A stretch of DNA of 58,296 bases from Stenotrophomonas maltophilia (GTDB taxonomy: Bacteria; Pseudomonadota; Gammaproteobacteria; Xanthomonadales; Xanthomonadaceae). Positions 48,832-56,853 of this stretch are shown here, one piece after another; within the stretch, counting starts at the first letter, position 1, and every line of letters starts with the position of its first letter. Made by a program: the position numbers and the translations under genes. The stretch covers positions 1-58,296 of the forward strand of contig DGLB01000037.1 in the NCBI GenBank assembly GCA_002387845.1, written 5' to 3'. Below the pieces are notes generated by a model, which made no database searches, was not told where the DNA came from, and worked only from the letters and a program-made list of their open reading frames with translations.

Positions 48832-50172
48832 TCAAGGCACCGCTTCGGCGACCCGGGCGGGGGTGGCGCTGTTGGTGCTGCTGACCCGGTTGCGGCCGCC
48901 CGCCTTGGCCAGATACAGCTGGCGGTCGGCTTCGGAAATGAGCAGGTGCAGCGAGTCGCGCTGCGGGCTCAGGCAGCACACGCCGATGCTGACGGTCATG
49001 CGCAGGATGGTCGGGCCCAGGTGCACCTGCAGCGAGGCGATGCGCTGGCGCAGGATCTCGAAGTAGCCCAGCGCCTCGTCTTCTTCCAGGCCGGGTACCA
49101 GCAGGCAGAATTCCTCGCCACCGAAGCGGGCGATCAGGTCCTGGTCGCGGGCATGGTCGGCCACGGTTGCGGCGACCGCGCGCAGCGCGTCATCACCGGC
49201 TTCGTGGCCGTAGGTGTCATTGATGTGCTTGAAGTGGTCGATGTCGATCATCGCCACGGCGACCTTTTCGCCGCTGTGCTGCAGTGCCGGCAGCTGGCGC
49301 TGGCTCTGCTCCAGGAAGCAGCGGCGGTTCGGCAGGCCGGTCAGGAAGTCGCGCGTGGCCAGGTCCTGCAGGGTGCCGATGAGTTCCAGCTGATCGACGT
49401 TCTGCGAGACACGGCAGAAGAATTCCTCGCGCGAGAACGGCTTGCGCAGGAAGTCATTCGCCCCGTTCTTCAGGAAGCGCGGAATCAGCGTCTGGTCGGT
49501 GTTGCCGGAAATGCCGATCACCGCGACCTTGTCGCGGGAACGCAGGGTCCGCAGGCGGCGGGTGAACTCCACCCCCTCCATGCCGGGCATTTCCTGGTCC
49601 ACCACCGCCAGACGGATGGCCGGGTGCGCTTCGATCGCCTTCAGGCCCTCAGCCCCATCGGCCGCTTCGTAGACATCGTGACCGTACATGCGCAGCAGTG
49701 ACGCGGCATACATGCGTGCCGACATCGAGTCGTCCACCACCAGCGCCGCAATGCGGCGGTTGCGCTCCAGCCGCTGCACCAGCCACACCAGGTAATCGAC
49801 GCTGCCGGGGGTGTTCTTCAGTACGTAGTCGATGATCTGCTGCTGCAGCACGCGCTTGCGCAGGTCTTCGTCGTACACGCCGCTGACCACCACCGTGCGC
49901 AGCCCGCGTGACAGGAAGAAGTCGACCACCTGGTCGCGGTCGCCGTCGGCCAGCACCAGGCCGGTCAGCACCAGGAACCAGCCGCCTTCTTCATCCAGCA
50001 GGCGCCCGGCCTCGGCCAGGCTGGTGGCCACCGACACCGGCAGTTCCAGCCGCTGCTCGATGGCTTCCTTCAACATGGTGGTGAATGTGCGCGAGTTCTC
50101 CACCAGCAGAATGCGCTGGGGGAGTGCATCACCGGGGCTGCTGTCAAAAGCGCCCTGCAACAGTGCCGGCAT
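48832..50172 (-). CDS. Response regulator-diguanylate cyclase (pseudo-receiver, receiver, GGDEF)
   Basis: A 446-residue cytoplasmic protein. The first receiver-like domain (about 20-140) has lost the acidic pocket and phospho-acceptor: LLVENS replaces the DD pair, and VLTGL has Thr where Asp is expected. The second receiver (about 145-265) is intact (ALVVDDSMSAR; Asp in AVVDQEMPG; KPF). The GGDEF domain has active site GGEEF, preceded by the inhibitory RxxD site (RDQD, five residues before). It should make c-di-GMP when the second receiver is phosphorylated, with the pseudo-receiver mediating dimer or partner contacts. ATG 50172 is the start best placed before the fold. No kinase is adjacent. 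Confidence 0.9.
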   Translation of the reverse strand: MPALLQGAFDSSPGDALPQRILLVENSRTFTTMLKEAIEQRLELPVSVATSLAEAGRLLDEEGGWFLVLTGLVLADGDRDQVVDFFLSRGLRTVVVSGVYDEDLRKRVLQQQIIDYVLKNTPGSVDYLVWLVQRLERNRRIAALVVDDSMSARMYAASLLRMYGHDVYEAADGAEGLKAIEAHPAIRLAVVDQEMPGMEGVEFTRRLRTLRSRDKVAVIGISGNTDQTLIPRFLKNGANDFLRKPFSREEFFCRVSQNVDQLELIGTLQDLATRDFLTGLPNRRCFLEQSQRQLPALQHSGEKVAVAMIDIDHFKHINDTYGHEAGDDALRAVAATVADHARDQDLIARFGGEEFCLLVPGLEEDEALGYFEILRQRIASLQVHLGPTILRMTVSIGVCCLSPQRDSLHLLISEADRQLYLAKAGGRNRVSSTNSATPARVAEAVP

Positions 50173-50340
50173 GTTTGGTTCGCTCGATTCCGGGTGGTTC
50201 AGGTTTGGTAGCGGCCGGCGGGCGGGGGACTTTAGGGGCAAATTCTGAATCTGCGCAGGCTTTCACATTTCTCACGGAAGCTCACGAAGTGAGTCGCGCA
50301 ACGTGTTGCCGCGCGAAGCGCAACCACGCGGGGCGTGGCG

Positions 50341-50646
50341 CTACGGGTTGCCTGGCAGCTCCACCGACCACACGGGAACCTTGCCGTCGTCGTACAGCAC
50401 CAGCGAAAAGCGTGGATTGCGATAGATGACAATCGGCACCGCGTCTGGCGAGGTCTTCAACCGCCACGACGGCAGCGAGGTGCGTGCGGATACCGCGCCT
50501 GCCGGAATCGCCCAGAACAGATGGCCGGCATTGGCGAAGTACACGAGTACCCGGCCGGTTGCGTCCTTGACCTGGTAGTACGCGATTTCGTCGCTCTGGA
50601 ACCCGCACACGCGTAAGTCGTCCACCGTCACGCCGGTTGCCTCCAC
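50341..50646 (-). CDS. Uncharacterised 101-residue protein, possibly 5'-truncated
   Basis: The family is not recognised. With GTG 50646 (AAGG four bases upstream) it encodes a soluble, beta-rich-looking protein (IAYYQVKDATGRVLVYFANA, GHLFWAIPAG, FSLVLYDDGKVPVWSVELPG) without signal peptide. The same frame stays open upstream through 50751 with protein-like sequence (GLAFISRDDHGFRAARTFKG) but contains no ATG, GTG or TTG there. An ancestral N-terminus may therefore have been lost next to the MASE1 gene. The gap 50173-50340 that follows holds no gene I can support. Confidence 0.5.
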   Translation of the reverse strand: MEATGVTVDDLRVCGFQSDEIAYYQVKDATGRVLVYFANAGHLFWAIPAGAVSARTSLPSWRLKTSPDAVPIVIYRNPRFSLVLYDDGKVPVWSVELPGNP

Positions 50647-50750
50647 GGGGCCTTTGAATGTCCGCGCGGCACGGAAGCCGTGGTCGTCGCGTGAAATAAA
50701 GGCTAATCCGGCGTGTGGCTGACGGCTTTGAAACGATTCTGATATTCGCG

Positions 50751-52262
50751 CTACGACGCGATCGCAACCCGCACCGGCTCCCGCAGCACCACGCGGATGC
50801 AGCCACCCCGGCTTTCGATCCGACCGTCATAGGCGCGAATGCGCGCGCTGAGCCGCTCAATCGCAAGCACGGTGGTCGCCGTGGTCAGGGTCTGCGCTGG
50901 ATCCAGCAGCCGCAGGCTCATCACCAGGCCCTGCATGCTGCGCTGGCGACCGCAGCGCACGCGAACCCGCAGTTGCCCCGGCTCATGCTCGAGCAGCAAT
51001 GACACCGCATCGGTCAGTGTGCGATACGCGGCCAGCTGCAGGTCCACGCTCAAGCGGCACGGATCACCACCGAAGCGCGGCGACAGCACACGGTAGCTGC
51101 GTTCCCACTCCTGGCTGATGCCGCCGGTCTGCAACGCCAGGTACAGGCCGATCTGCTCCAGCGCGGCGGGGTACACCATGCTGGCCTGCGCGCGGAACTG
51201 CCGCGAGCAGACATCGGCCGTGTGCAGCAGGCTGTCGGCCAGTCGGGTGTAACCGTGTGCCCTGAGCCACTGCACCATCTGCGCGTGTGACAGATCAACG
51301 CCTTCACCTACCTGGCGCATCTGCTGGGCACGGTGACGCAAGGCCACTTCACTGGCATGCAGGGCAGCGCGTGACTGTGCCAGCACCTGCTGTTCGCTGC
51401 GCGCGCGCGTCCGGTATTGACGGTGGTAGTAGCTGAGACTGGCTCCCAGACTGAGCAGCGCCACACCGTACAGGGAAAAGTGTTGTTGCCAGGCGTAGGT
51501 CGCGGGGTCAAAGGAGCCCGGCAGGCCGGTGCTGTGCATGGTGACGGCAGTGGCAACGCTCCAGACCGGTACCGCAACCGCCGCGCCACGCCAGCCATGC
51601 AGCACGGTCAACGCAATGGCGGGCAGGGCCATGAGCAGCAGCAGGCCAGCGCGCAGTGCCCGGGCGTCGGCTGGCAGCAGGGCAGCGGCAAGCCCCATCC
51701 CCAACAGAATGCAGGTTGCCGCCGCCGTGCGCGGTCTGACCCGGGGCCAGCGCGCATCCGACGTGCGACGTATCCACAGCAGTGCAAGCGGAGCCAGGGT
51801 CAGAATCGCAGTGAAGTCGCCAATCAGGTAAACGGTGGCCTGCTGCAGGACCGGTGCGTCGGGTGGTGTCGGCCACAGCAGGTGCACCGCCAGCAGCTTC
51901 AGCACGCAGGTCAGCGTGGCTGCCAGCGCGGCCACCGACGGCAACCACAGTTCGTTGCGGGCCGCGATCATGCGGCGGTGCAGGTGCACCACGGCCATGA
52001 CGGTGGGCATCAGCACCGCCGATCCGGCCACCGCCCAGGCCAGCCCGTAGCTGTCCACCATCGGCGCGCGCAGGCGTGCGAAGTACGCGTACTCACCCAG
52101 CAGCAGATACGGCCACAAGCGCGGCGGCACCACAATCAGCGCGGCCACCCGCAGCCCGGCGGGCAGGAAGAACTGATCCACCGACAGGTGCCACAGCCCC
52201 CAGCAGGCCACGGCGTACACCCCGGCCAGAACCAGTCCCTGCTTCACATTGCCTGACTTCAT
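50751..52262 (-). CDS. MASE1-type membrane sensor with degenerate kinase-like C-terminus
   Basis: A 503-residue protein. The first about 290 residues form eight or so membrane helices with MASE1 features (QFFLPAGLRVAALIVVPPRL, LWPYLLLGEYAYF and AVYLIGDFTAILTL-like segments). A coiled coil follows, then a helical region (DLSHAQMVQWLRAHGYTRLA) and a C-terminal domain resembling a GHKL ATPase only weakly (LTDAVSLLLEHEPGQLRVRV, ending IESRGGCIRVVL). The H-box, N-box Asn and Gly-rich lid are not recognisable, so autokinase activity is unlikely. It starts 27 bases after puuB and is probably co-transcribed with it, hinting at a polyamine-related signal. Confidence 0.75.
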   Translation of the reverse strand: MKSGNVKQGLVLAGVYAVACWGLWHLSVDQFFLPAGLRVAALIVVPPRLWPYLLLGEYAYFARLRAPMVDSYGLAWAVAGSAVLMPTVMAVVHLHRRMIAARNELWLPSVAALAATLTCVLKLLAVHLLWPTPPDAPVLQQATVYLIGDFTAILTLAPLALLWIRRTSDARWPRVRPRTAAATCILLGMGLAAALLPADARALRAGLLLLMALPAIALTVLHGWRGAAVAVPVWSVATAVTMHSTGLPGSFDPATYAWQQHFSLYGVALLSLGASLSYYHRQYRTRARSEQQVLAQSRAALHASEVALRHRAQQMRQVGEGVDLSHAQMVQWLRAHGYTRLADSLLHTADVCSRQFRAQASMVYPAALEQIGLYLALQTGGISQEWERSYRVLSPRFGGDPCRLSVDLQLAAYRTLTDAVSLLLEHEPGQLRVRVRCGRQRSMQGLVMSLRLLDPAQTLTTATTVLAIERLSARIRAYDGRIESRGGCIRVVLREPVRVAIAS

Positions 52263-52289
52263 GTTGCGTCCCGTCGTTCCATTCCAGAG

Positions 52290-53585
52290 TCACCACAACA
52301 CATCACGCAGCTTGTACCAGGACATCGCCGCCACCAGCAGTGGCGTGCGCAGCAGCCGGCCACCGGGGAAGCGACGGTGCGGAATCCGTGCGAAGGCGTC
52401 CAGGCGTTCATTCTGCCCGGCAATGGCGGCGGCGATCACCTCGCCGGCCAGGCCAGTGGCAGCCACGCCGTGTCCGGAGAACCCCTGCGCGAAGTAGATG
52501 TCCGGGGTCAGCCGGCCCCAATGCGGGGCACGGTTGCGGGTGATGTCGACGAATCCGCCCCACACCTGTTCCAGCCCGACATCGCGCAGCTGCGGGAACA
52601 CGTGATGCATGCGCCGGGTCATGACCCCGCGCAGGCCGGGCGGGGGCAGGGCGGAGTAGCTGGCGCGGCCGCCGAACAGCAGCCGGTGGTCGGCACTCAG
52701 CTTGAAGTAGTCCAGTGCCCAGCTGACATCGGCAACGGCCATGTCATTACCGATCAGGCTGCGCGCACGCGCCTCGCCCAGTACCGGCGTGGCCCCGATG
52801 TACGTGCCCACCGGCATGATCCGCGATTCCAGCTCAGGGGCGATGCCACTCAACAGGGCATTGCCGGCGATCACCACCTGGGCGGCGCGCACGCTGCCCT
52901 CGGCGGTACGTAGCTGGGGCTGCGGGCTGCGCACCAGCTGCTGCACCGGGCTGGCTTCGTGTATCACCACGCCCAGTCCTTCGGCGGCCCGGGCCAGGCC
53001 CTGGGCATAGGCCAGCGGGTGCAGGTGGCCACTGACGCCGTCGAACATCGCCCCGCGATAGCGCGGACTGTCCAGCTGCCCGCGCAGCTGCTCGCGGCTC
53101 CACCATTGCAGCGGGTAGTCGTAGTGTTCCACCAGCCGCTGCATGCCACGCTGCAGCTCGCGCTGCTGGCGGGCATTGATCGGCACGCTGGCGTGGCCAT
53201 CGCGCCAGTCGCAGGCGATCTGGTAGCGCTGCAGGCGGTGCCGCAGCAGCGCCATGCCCTCGCGGGAATAGTCGAACAGGCTGCGGGCCGCGGATCTGCC
53301 GACCAGCCGCTCCAGCGTGTCCACTTCGCAACCAAAGCCGACAATGGCCTGGCCCCCGTTCCGGCCGGAGGCTCCCCAGCCGACGCGCTGGGCTTCGAGC
53401 ACGGTCACCCGGTAACCGCGCTCGGCCAGCGCCAGTGCGGCGGACAGCCCGGTGTAGCCCGCCCCCAGAATGCAGACGTCTGCCTGCGTGTCGCCGCGCA
53501 GCGGCGGGCGCAACGCCGCTTCCGGCACGCTGGCGGCGTACCAGCTGGGCGCATGCGCCTGCCCGGCAGGGCGTGCCAGGGTCAT
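52290..53585 (-). CDS. puuB: FAD-dependent oxidoreductase, gamma-glutamylputrescine oxidase-like
   Basis: A 431-residue DAO-family flavoenzyme. The dinucleotide-binding motif ADVCILGAGYTGLSAALALA (about 36-55) is followed by VGWGASGRNGGQ, a PuuB hallmark. C-terminal blocks DYFKLSADHRLLFGGRASYS, YFAQGFSGHGV and RFPGGRLLRTP closely follow E. coli PuuB. It would oxidise gamma-glutamylputrescine to the aminobutyraldehyde, releasing NH3 and H2O2. ATG 53585 places the family start correctly; in-frame sequence continues far upstream only as antisense of puuA. It is divergent from puuA across 114 bases and followed by the MASE1 sensor gene. Confidence 0.9.
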   Translation of the reverse strand: MTLARPAGQAHAPSWYAASVPEAALRPPLRGDTQADVCILGAGYTGLSAALALAERGYRVTVLEAQRVGWGASGRNGGQAIVGFGCEVDTLERLVGRSAARSLFDYSREGMALLRHRLQRYQIACDWRDGHASVPINARQQRELQRGMQRLVEHYDYPLQWWSREQLRGQLDSPRYRGAMFDGVSGHLHPLAYAQGLARAAEGLGVVIHEASPVQQLVRSPQPQLRTAEGSVRAAQVVIAGNALLSGIAPELESRIMPVGTYIGATPVLGEARARSLIGNDMAVADVSWALDYFKLSADHRLLFGGRASYSALPPPGLRGVMTRRMHHVFPQLRDVGLEQVWGGFVDITRNRAPHWGRLTPDIYFAQGFSGHGVAATGLAGEVIAAAIAGQNERLDAFARIPHRRFPGGRLLRTPLLVAAMSWYKLRDVLW

Positions 53586-53699
53586 GCGACGGGGGCAGGG
53601 GAACGGCTCATGCGGACAGCATGCCAGCATCCAGCGCGAAGGTGAGGTCAGCGCGGTGACGGTTGCGTGGCTCGCCCGGGCGGGGTTACCGTGCCGGAC

Positions 53700-55118
53700 A
53701 TGACCACCCGACCGCGCCCGCGAAAACCCGCCACCACCGCGCGCAGGACCGCCGCCGCATCGACGGCACCGGAAGAGAGTGCCTTGCTGCGCTGGCTCAA
53801 GGAGCGTCGCATCACCGAGGTGGAGTGCCTGGTGCCGGACATCACCGGCAATGCACGCGGCAAGATCATTCCCGCCGACAAGTTCTCGCACGACTACGGT
53901 ACGCGGCTGCCCGAGGGCATCTTCGCCACCACCGTCACCGGCGAGTTTCCGGATGACTATTACGAGCTGACCTCGCCCTCCGACTCGGACATGATCCTGC
54001 GCCCGGACCCGGACACCGTGCGCATGGTGCCGTGGGCCACCGACCCGACCGCGCAGGTCATCCACGATTGCTACACCAAGCACGGCGAGCCACACGAACT
54101 GGCACCGCGCAACGTGCTGCGGCGGGTGCTTGATGCCTACGCCGAACTGGGCCTGCGCCCGGTGGTCGCGCCGGAACTGGAATTCTTCCTGGTGCAGAAG
54201 AACACCGATCCGGACTTTCCGCTGCTGCCCCCGGCCGGGCGCTCGGGCCGCCCGGAGACCGCGCGGCAGTCGTACTCGATTGACGCAGTGAACGAGTTCG
54301 ACCCGATCCTGGACCTGATGTACGACTACTGCGATGCAATGAAGCTGGACGTGGATACGCTGATCCACGAATCCGGCGCGGCGCAGCTGGAAGTCAATTT
54401 CACCCACGCCAACGCGATGGACCTGGCCGACCAGGTGTTCCTGTTCAAGCGCACCATGCGCGAGGCGGCGATGCGTCACGGCGTGTACGCCACCTTCCTG
54501 GCCAAGCCGATGGAAACCGAGCCGGGTAGTGCGATGCATATCCACCAGAGCCTGTTGCGGATCAGCGACGGCCATAACGTGTTCAGTGGCGATGCGGGCG
54601 GTGAAGAGTTCAGCCCGATCTTCGGGCACTACCTGGCCGGCCTGCAGAAGTACGTGCCGATGGCGATGGCCTTCTTCGCCCCGAACGTGAATTCCTACCG
54701 CCGGCTGGTGTTTGGCGAGGTGTCGCCGAGCAATGTGCACTGGGGTTTCGACAACCGCACCTGTGGCCTGCGGGTGCCGATGGACACGCAGGAAAACATG
54801 CGTGTGGAAAGCCGCTTCGCCGGTTCGGACGCCAATCCGTACCTGGCCATGGCCGCCACGCTGGCGGCAGGACTGCTGGGTATCCGCGAGCAGGGTGCGC
54901 CGACCGCACCGGTCAGTGGCAGCGCCAAGGAGCTGGGCTACGACCTGCCACGCTCGCTGGGCGAGGCCCTGGACGGACTGGAAGGCTGTCCCGCCCTGCA
55001 GCAGATGCTGGGCGAGCGCTTCTGCCGGGCCTATGTGTCGGTCAAGCGCAAGGAATACGAGACCTTCTTCCGGGTCATCAGCTCCTGGGAGCGCGAGTTT
55101 CTGCTGCTGAATGTGTAG
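53700..55118 (+). CDS. puuA: Glutamate-putrescine ligase-like glutamine synthetase family protein
   Basis: A 472-residue glutamine-synthetase-fold enzyme. ECLVPDITGNARGKIIP near the N-terminus is PuuA-like. PELEFFLV carries metal-ligand glutamates, ESGAAQLEVNFTHAN the ammonium/amine pocket, GSAMHIHQSLL the ATP/metal His, and NRTCGLRVP and ESRFAGSDANPYLAMAA the glutamate/ATP sites. It ligates glutamate to putrescine with ATP, the first step of the gamma-glutamyl pathway. The Ala/Arg/Thr-rich first 25 residues are poorly conserved; GTG 53691 or 53667 are alternative starts. It is followed after 106 bases by potF, linking uptake and catabolism. Confidence 0.9.
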   Translation: MTTRPRPRKPATTARRTAAASTAPEESALLRWLKERRITEVECLVPDITGNARGKIIPADKFSHDYGTRLPEGIFATTVTGEFPDDYYELTSPSDSDMILRPDPDTVRMVPWATDPTAQVIHDCYTKHGEPHELAPRNVLRRVLDAYAELGLRPVVAPELEFFLVQKNTDPDFPLLPPAGRSGRPETARQSYSIDAVNEFDPILDLMYDYCDAMKLDVDTLIHESGAAQLEVNFTHANAMDLADQVFLFKRTMREAAMRHGVYATFLAKPMETEPGSAMHIHQSLLRISDGHNVFSGDAGGEEFSPIFGHYLAGLQKYVPMAMAFFAPNVNSYRRLVFGEVSPSNVHWGFDNRTCGLRVPMDTQENMRVESRFAGSDANPYLAMAATLAAGLLGIREQGAPTAPVSGSAKELGYDLPRSLGEALDGLEGCPALQQMLGERFCRAYVSVKRKEYETFFRVISSWEREFLLLNV

Positions 55119-55224
55119 CCGCCGGCGTTCCGGGCTGGGAAAATGCGGACATCGCCGTTAGGCTGACCCCGTTCCTGCCGGTCCACCCGGTTCCCCCACT
55201 TTGCTTCGACCCGTGGAGACCCCG

Positions 55225-56331
55225 ATGAAGCTGCGAATCCTGACCCTCGGCATTGCCGTTTCCCTGCTCAGCGCCTGCGGTGGCGGTGCCAAACAGGAAG
55301 ACAGCAAGGTGCTCAACGTCTACAACTACAGCGACTACATCGCCGAAGACACCATTCCGAACTTCGAGAAGGCCACCGGCATCAAGGTGACCTACGACGT
55401 GTTCGACAGCGATGAGATGGTGGAAACCAAGCTGCTGGCCGGCGACAGCGGCTACGACGTGGTCGTGCCCACGCTCAACTTCTTCGGCCGCCAGATCCAG
55501 GCGGGGGTGTTCCTGCCGCTGGACAAGAGCAAGATCCCGAACCTGGCCAATCTTGATCCGGAAATGATGAAGCGCATCGCGCAGCAGGATCCGGACAACA
55601 AGTACGGCGTGCCGTACATGATCGGCACCACCGGCATCGGCTACAACGTGGACATGCTGAAGGAGCGTTTCGGTGGCAGCACCGACATCGCCAACAGCTG
55701 GGACCTGGTGTTCAAGCCGGAAAACATCGCCAAGATGAAGGACTGTGGGATTACGATCCTCGATACCCCGGCCGACATGATTCCGATCGCGCTGCACTAT
55801 CTGGGTGAAGATCCGCACAGCCACGACCCGGCGGTGATCCAGAAGGCGGCCGATCTGCTCAAGAGCATCCGCCCGTACGTGCAGCAGTTCCACTCCTCGC
55901 AGTACGTGGGGTCGCTGGCCAACGGCGGCACGTGCCTGGTGGTGGGCTGGTCGGGCGACATCATCCAGGCCCGTGATCGTGCCGAGGAAGCCGACAACGG
56001 CGTGACCGTGGCCTATTCGATCCCGAAGGAAGGCGCACCGCAGTGGTTCGACATGCTGGCCATTCCGAAGGATGCCAAGCATCCGGAAGCGGCCTACGCC
56101 TTCATCAACTACCTGCTGGACCCGAAGGTCGCCGCAGCCAACACCAACTTCATCCACTACGCCAACCCGGTCGGTGCCGCCACGCCGCTGGTGGACGAAG
56201 CGATCCGTAACGATCCCACCATTTATCCGCCGGCTGACGTGGCCGCGAAAATGTTCACCTACTCGATCAACCCGCCGGAGGTGGACAAGCTGTACACCCG
56301 CCTGTGGACGGACGTCAGAACCGGGCGGTGA
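55225..56331 (+). CDS. potF: Putrescine-binding lipoprotein of an ABC importer (PotF-like)
   Basis: A 368-residue periplasmic polyamine-binding protein. A lipoprotein signal (LGIAVSLLSAC, Cys near residue 17) replaces the cleavable signal of E. coli PotF. The mature protein starts VLNVYNYSDYIAEDTIPNFE and contains GYDVVVPTLNFFGRQIQAG, YMIGTTGIGYNVDML, VVGWSGDI and GAPQWFDMLAIPKDA, with Trp, Asp and Glu residues typical of polyamine contact. GGAG lies 7 bases before ATG 55225. It heads the importer potF-potG-potH, with an unusual 522-bp repeat-containing gap before potG. Confidence 0.93.
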   Translation: MKLRILTLGIAVSLLSACGGGAKQEDSKVLNVYNYSDYIAEDTIPNFEKATGIKVTYDVFDSDEMVETKLLAGDSGYDVVVPTLNFFGRQIQAGVFLPLDKSKIPNLANLDPEMMKRIAQQDPDNKYGVPYMIGTTGIGYNVDMLKERFGGSTDIANSWDLVFKPENIAKMKDCGITILDTPADMIPIALHYLGEDPHSHDPAVIQKAADLLKSIRPYVQQFHSSQYVGSLANGGTCLVVGWSGDIIQARDRAEEADNGVTVAYSIPKEGAPQWFDMLAIPKDAKHPEAAYAFINYLLDPKVAAANTNFIHYANPVGAATPLVDEAIRNDPTIYPPADVAAKMFTYSINPPEVDKLYTRLWTDVRTGR

Positions 56332-56354
56332 GGTCATCAGCGGATAACGTCTGC

Positions 56355-56438
56355 GGGCATGCCGACGGGCATGCCGACGGGTGTGCCGACGGGTATTCCG
56401 GCGGGTATTCCGACGGGTATTCCGACGGGTGTGCCGAC
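56355..56438. repeat. Tandem repeat of seven 12-bp units
   Basis: Seven contiguous units of the form GGGYRTKCCGRC run without interruption from 56355 to 56438. They vary only at a few positions (e.g. GGGCATGCCGAC, GGGTGTGCCGAC, GGGTATTCCGAC) and lead directly into a REP element. They begin 24 bases after the potF stop. Unit length is a multiple of three, so frames stay open by default. Confidence 0.92.
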
Positions 56439-56440
56439 GG

Positions 56441-56463
56441 GTAGAGTCGGTCGATAGACGACT
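56441..56463 (+). repeat. GTAG-headed REP (AGTCG/CGACT stem variant)
   Basis: A GTAG head, AGTCG, 9-base loop GTCGATAGA and CGACT. It shares its loop with the element at 26023-26045 while the stem differs by a compensated pair. It sits directly after the 12-bp tandem array. Confidence 0.75.
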
Positions 56464-56585
56464 GCCGATAGGGTGGCCGCGTCCGGTAACGCATGGCCAT
56501 TGAACCGAGCGACGTTTTCGTTCCGTGGTCATGCCCCAATGCAGCACCGACCGTCATCGGCGGTCGACTGTCGTGCGACCCTACC

Positions 56586-56720
56586 GGCATCCCCGGCATG
56601 CCCGGCATCCCCGGCATTCCGGGCATTCCGGGCATTCCGGGCATTCCGGGCGTTCCGGGCGTTCGGAGAGATCGGAGCATTCGGGGCATTCGGGGCATTC
56701 GAGGCAATCGTGGCATTCCG
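56586..56720. repeat. Tandem repeat of fifteen 9-bp units
   Basis: Fifteen 9-bp units around the consensus GGCATTCCG run from 56586 to 56720. The four central units (56613-56648) are identical and the edges progressively diverged. A short ACCCG-type run follows (56721-56738). On the plus strand one frame reads as Gly-Ile-Pro triplets. The remainder of the 56332-56853 gap shows no gene I can support; it must contain the leader of potG. Confidence 0.92.
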
Positions 56721-56853
56721 ACCCGACCCGACCCGACCGGCGCAGCGGCAGACTGTCAACCGCCCAACCGGCCGGTTCCGTCATCCCCCCGTTGGCCAGA
56801 GGCCGCTAGAATGGGCTGCCCACGTCCCGTAGCCGCGCCTGGAGCTGCTGCCC

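Noticed and set aside
53586..54740. Upstream extension of the PuuB-like gene by 385 codons
   Set aside because: It is the antisense shadow of puuA; the PuuB family start coincides with ATG 53585.
56315..56716. 133-codon minus-strand frame with Pro-Gly-Met and Tyr-Pro-Ser-Glu repeats
   Set aside because: Both tandem repeats have unit lengths divisible by three, so openness is not evidence of coding; it also overlaps the potF end.
56355..56720. Possible CRISPR array
   Set aside because: Units are 9 or 12 bp with no spacers and no cas genes nearby; these are simple tandem repeats.
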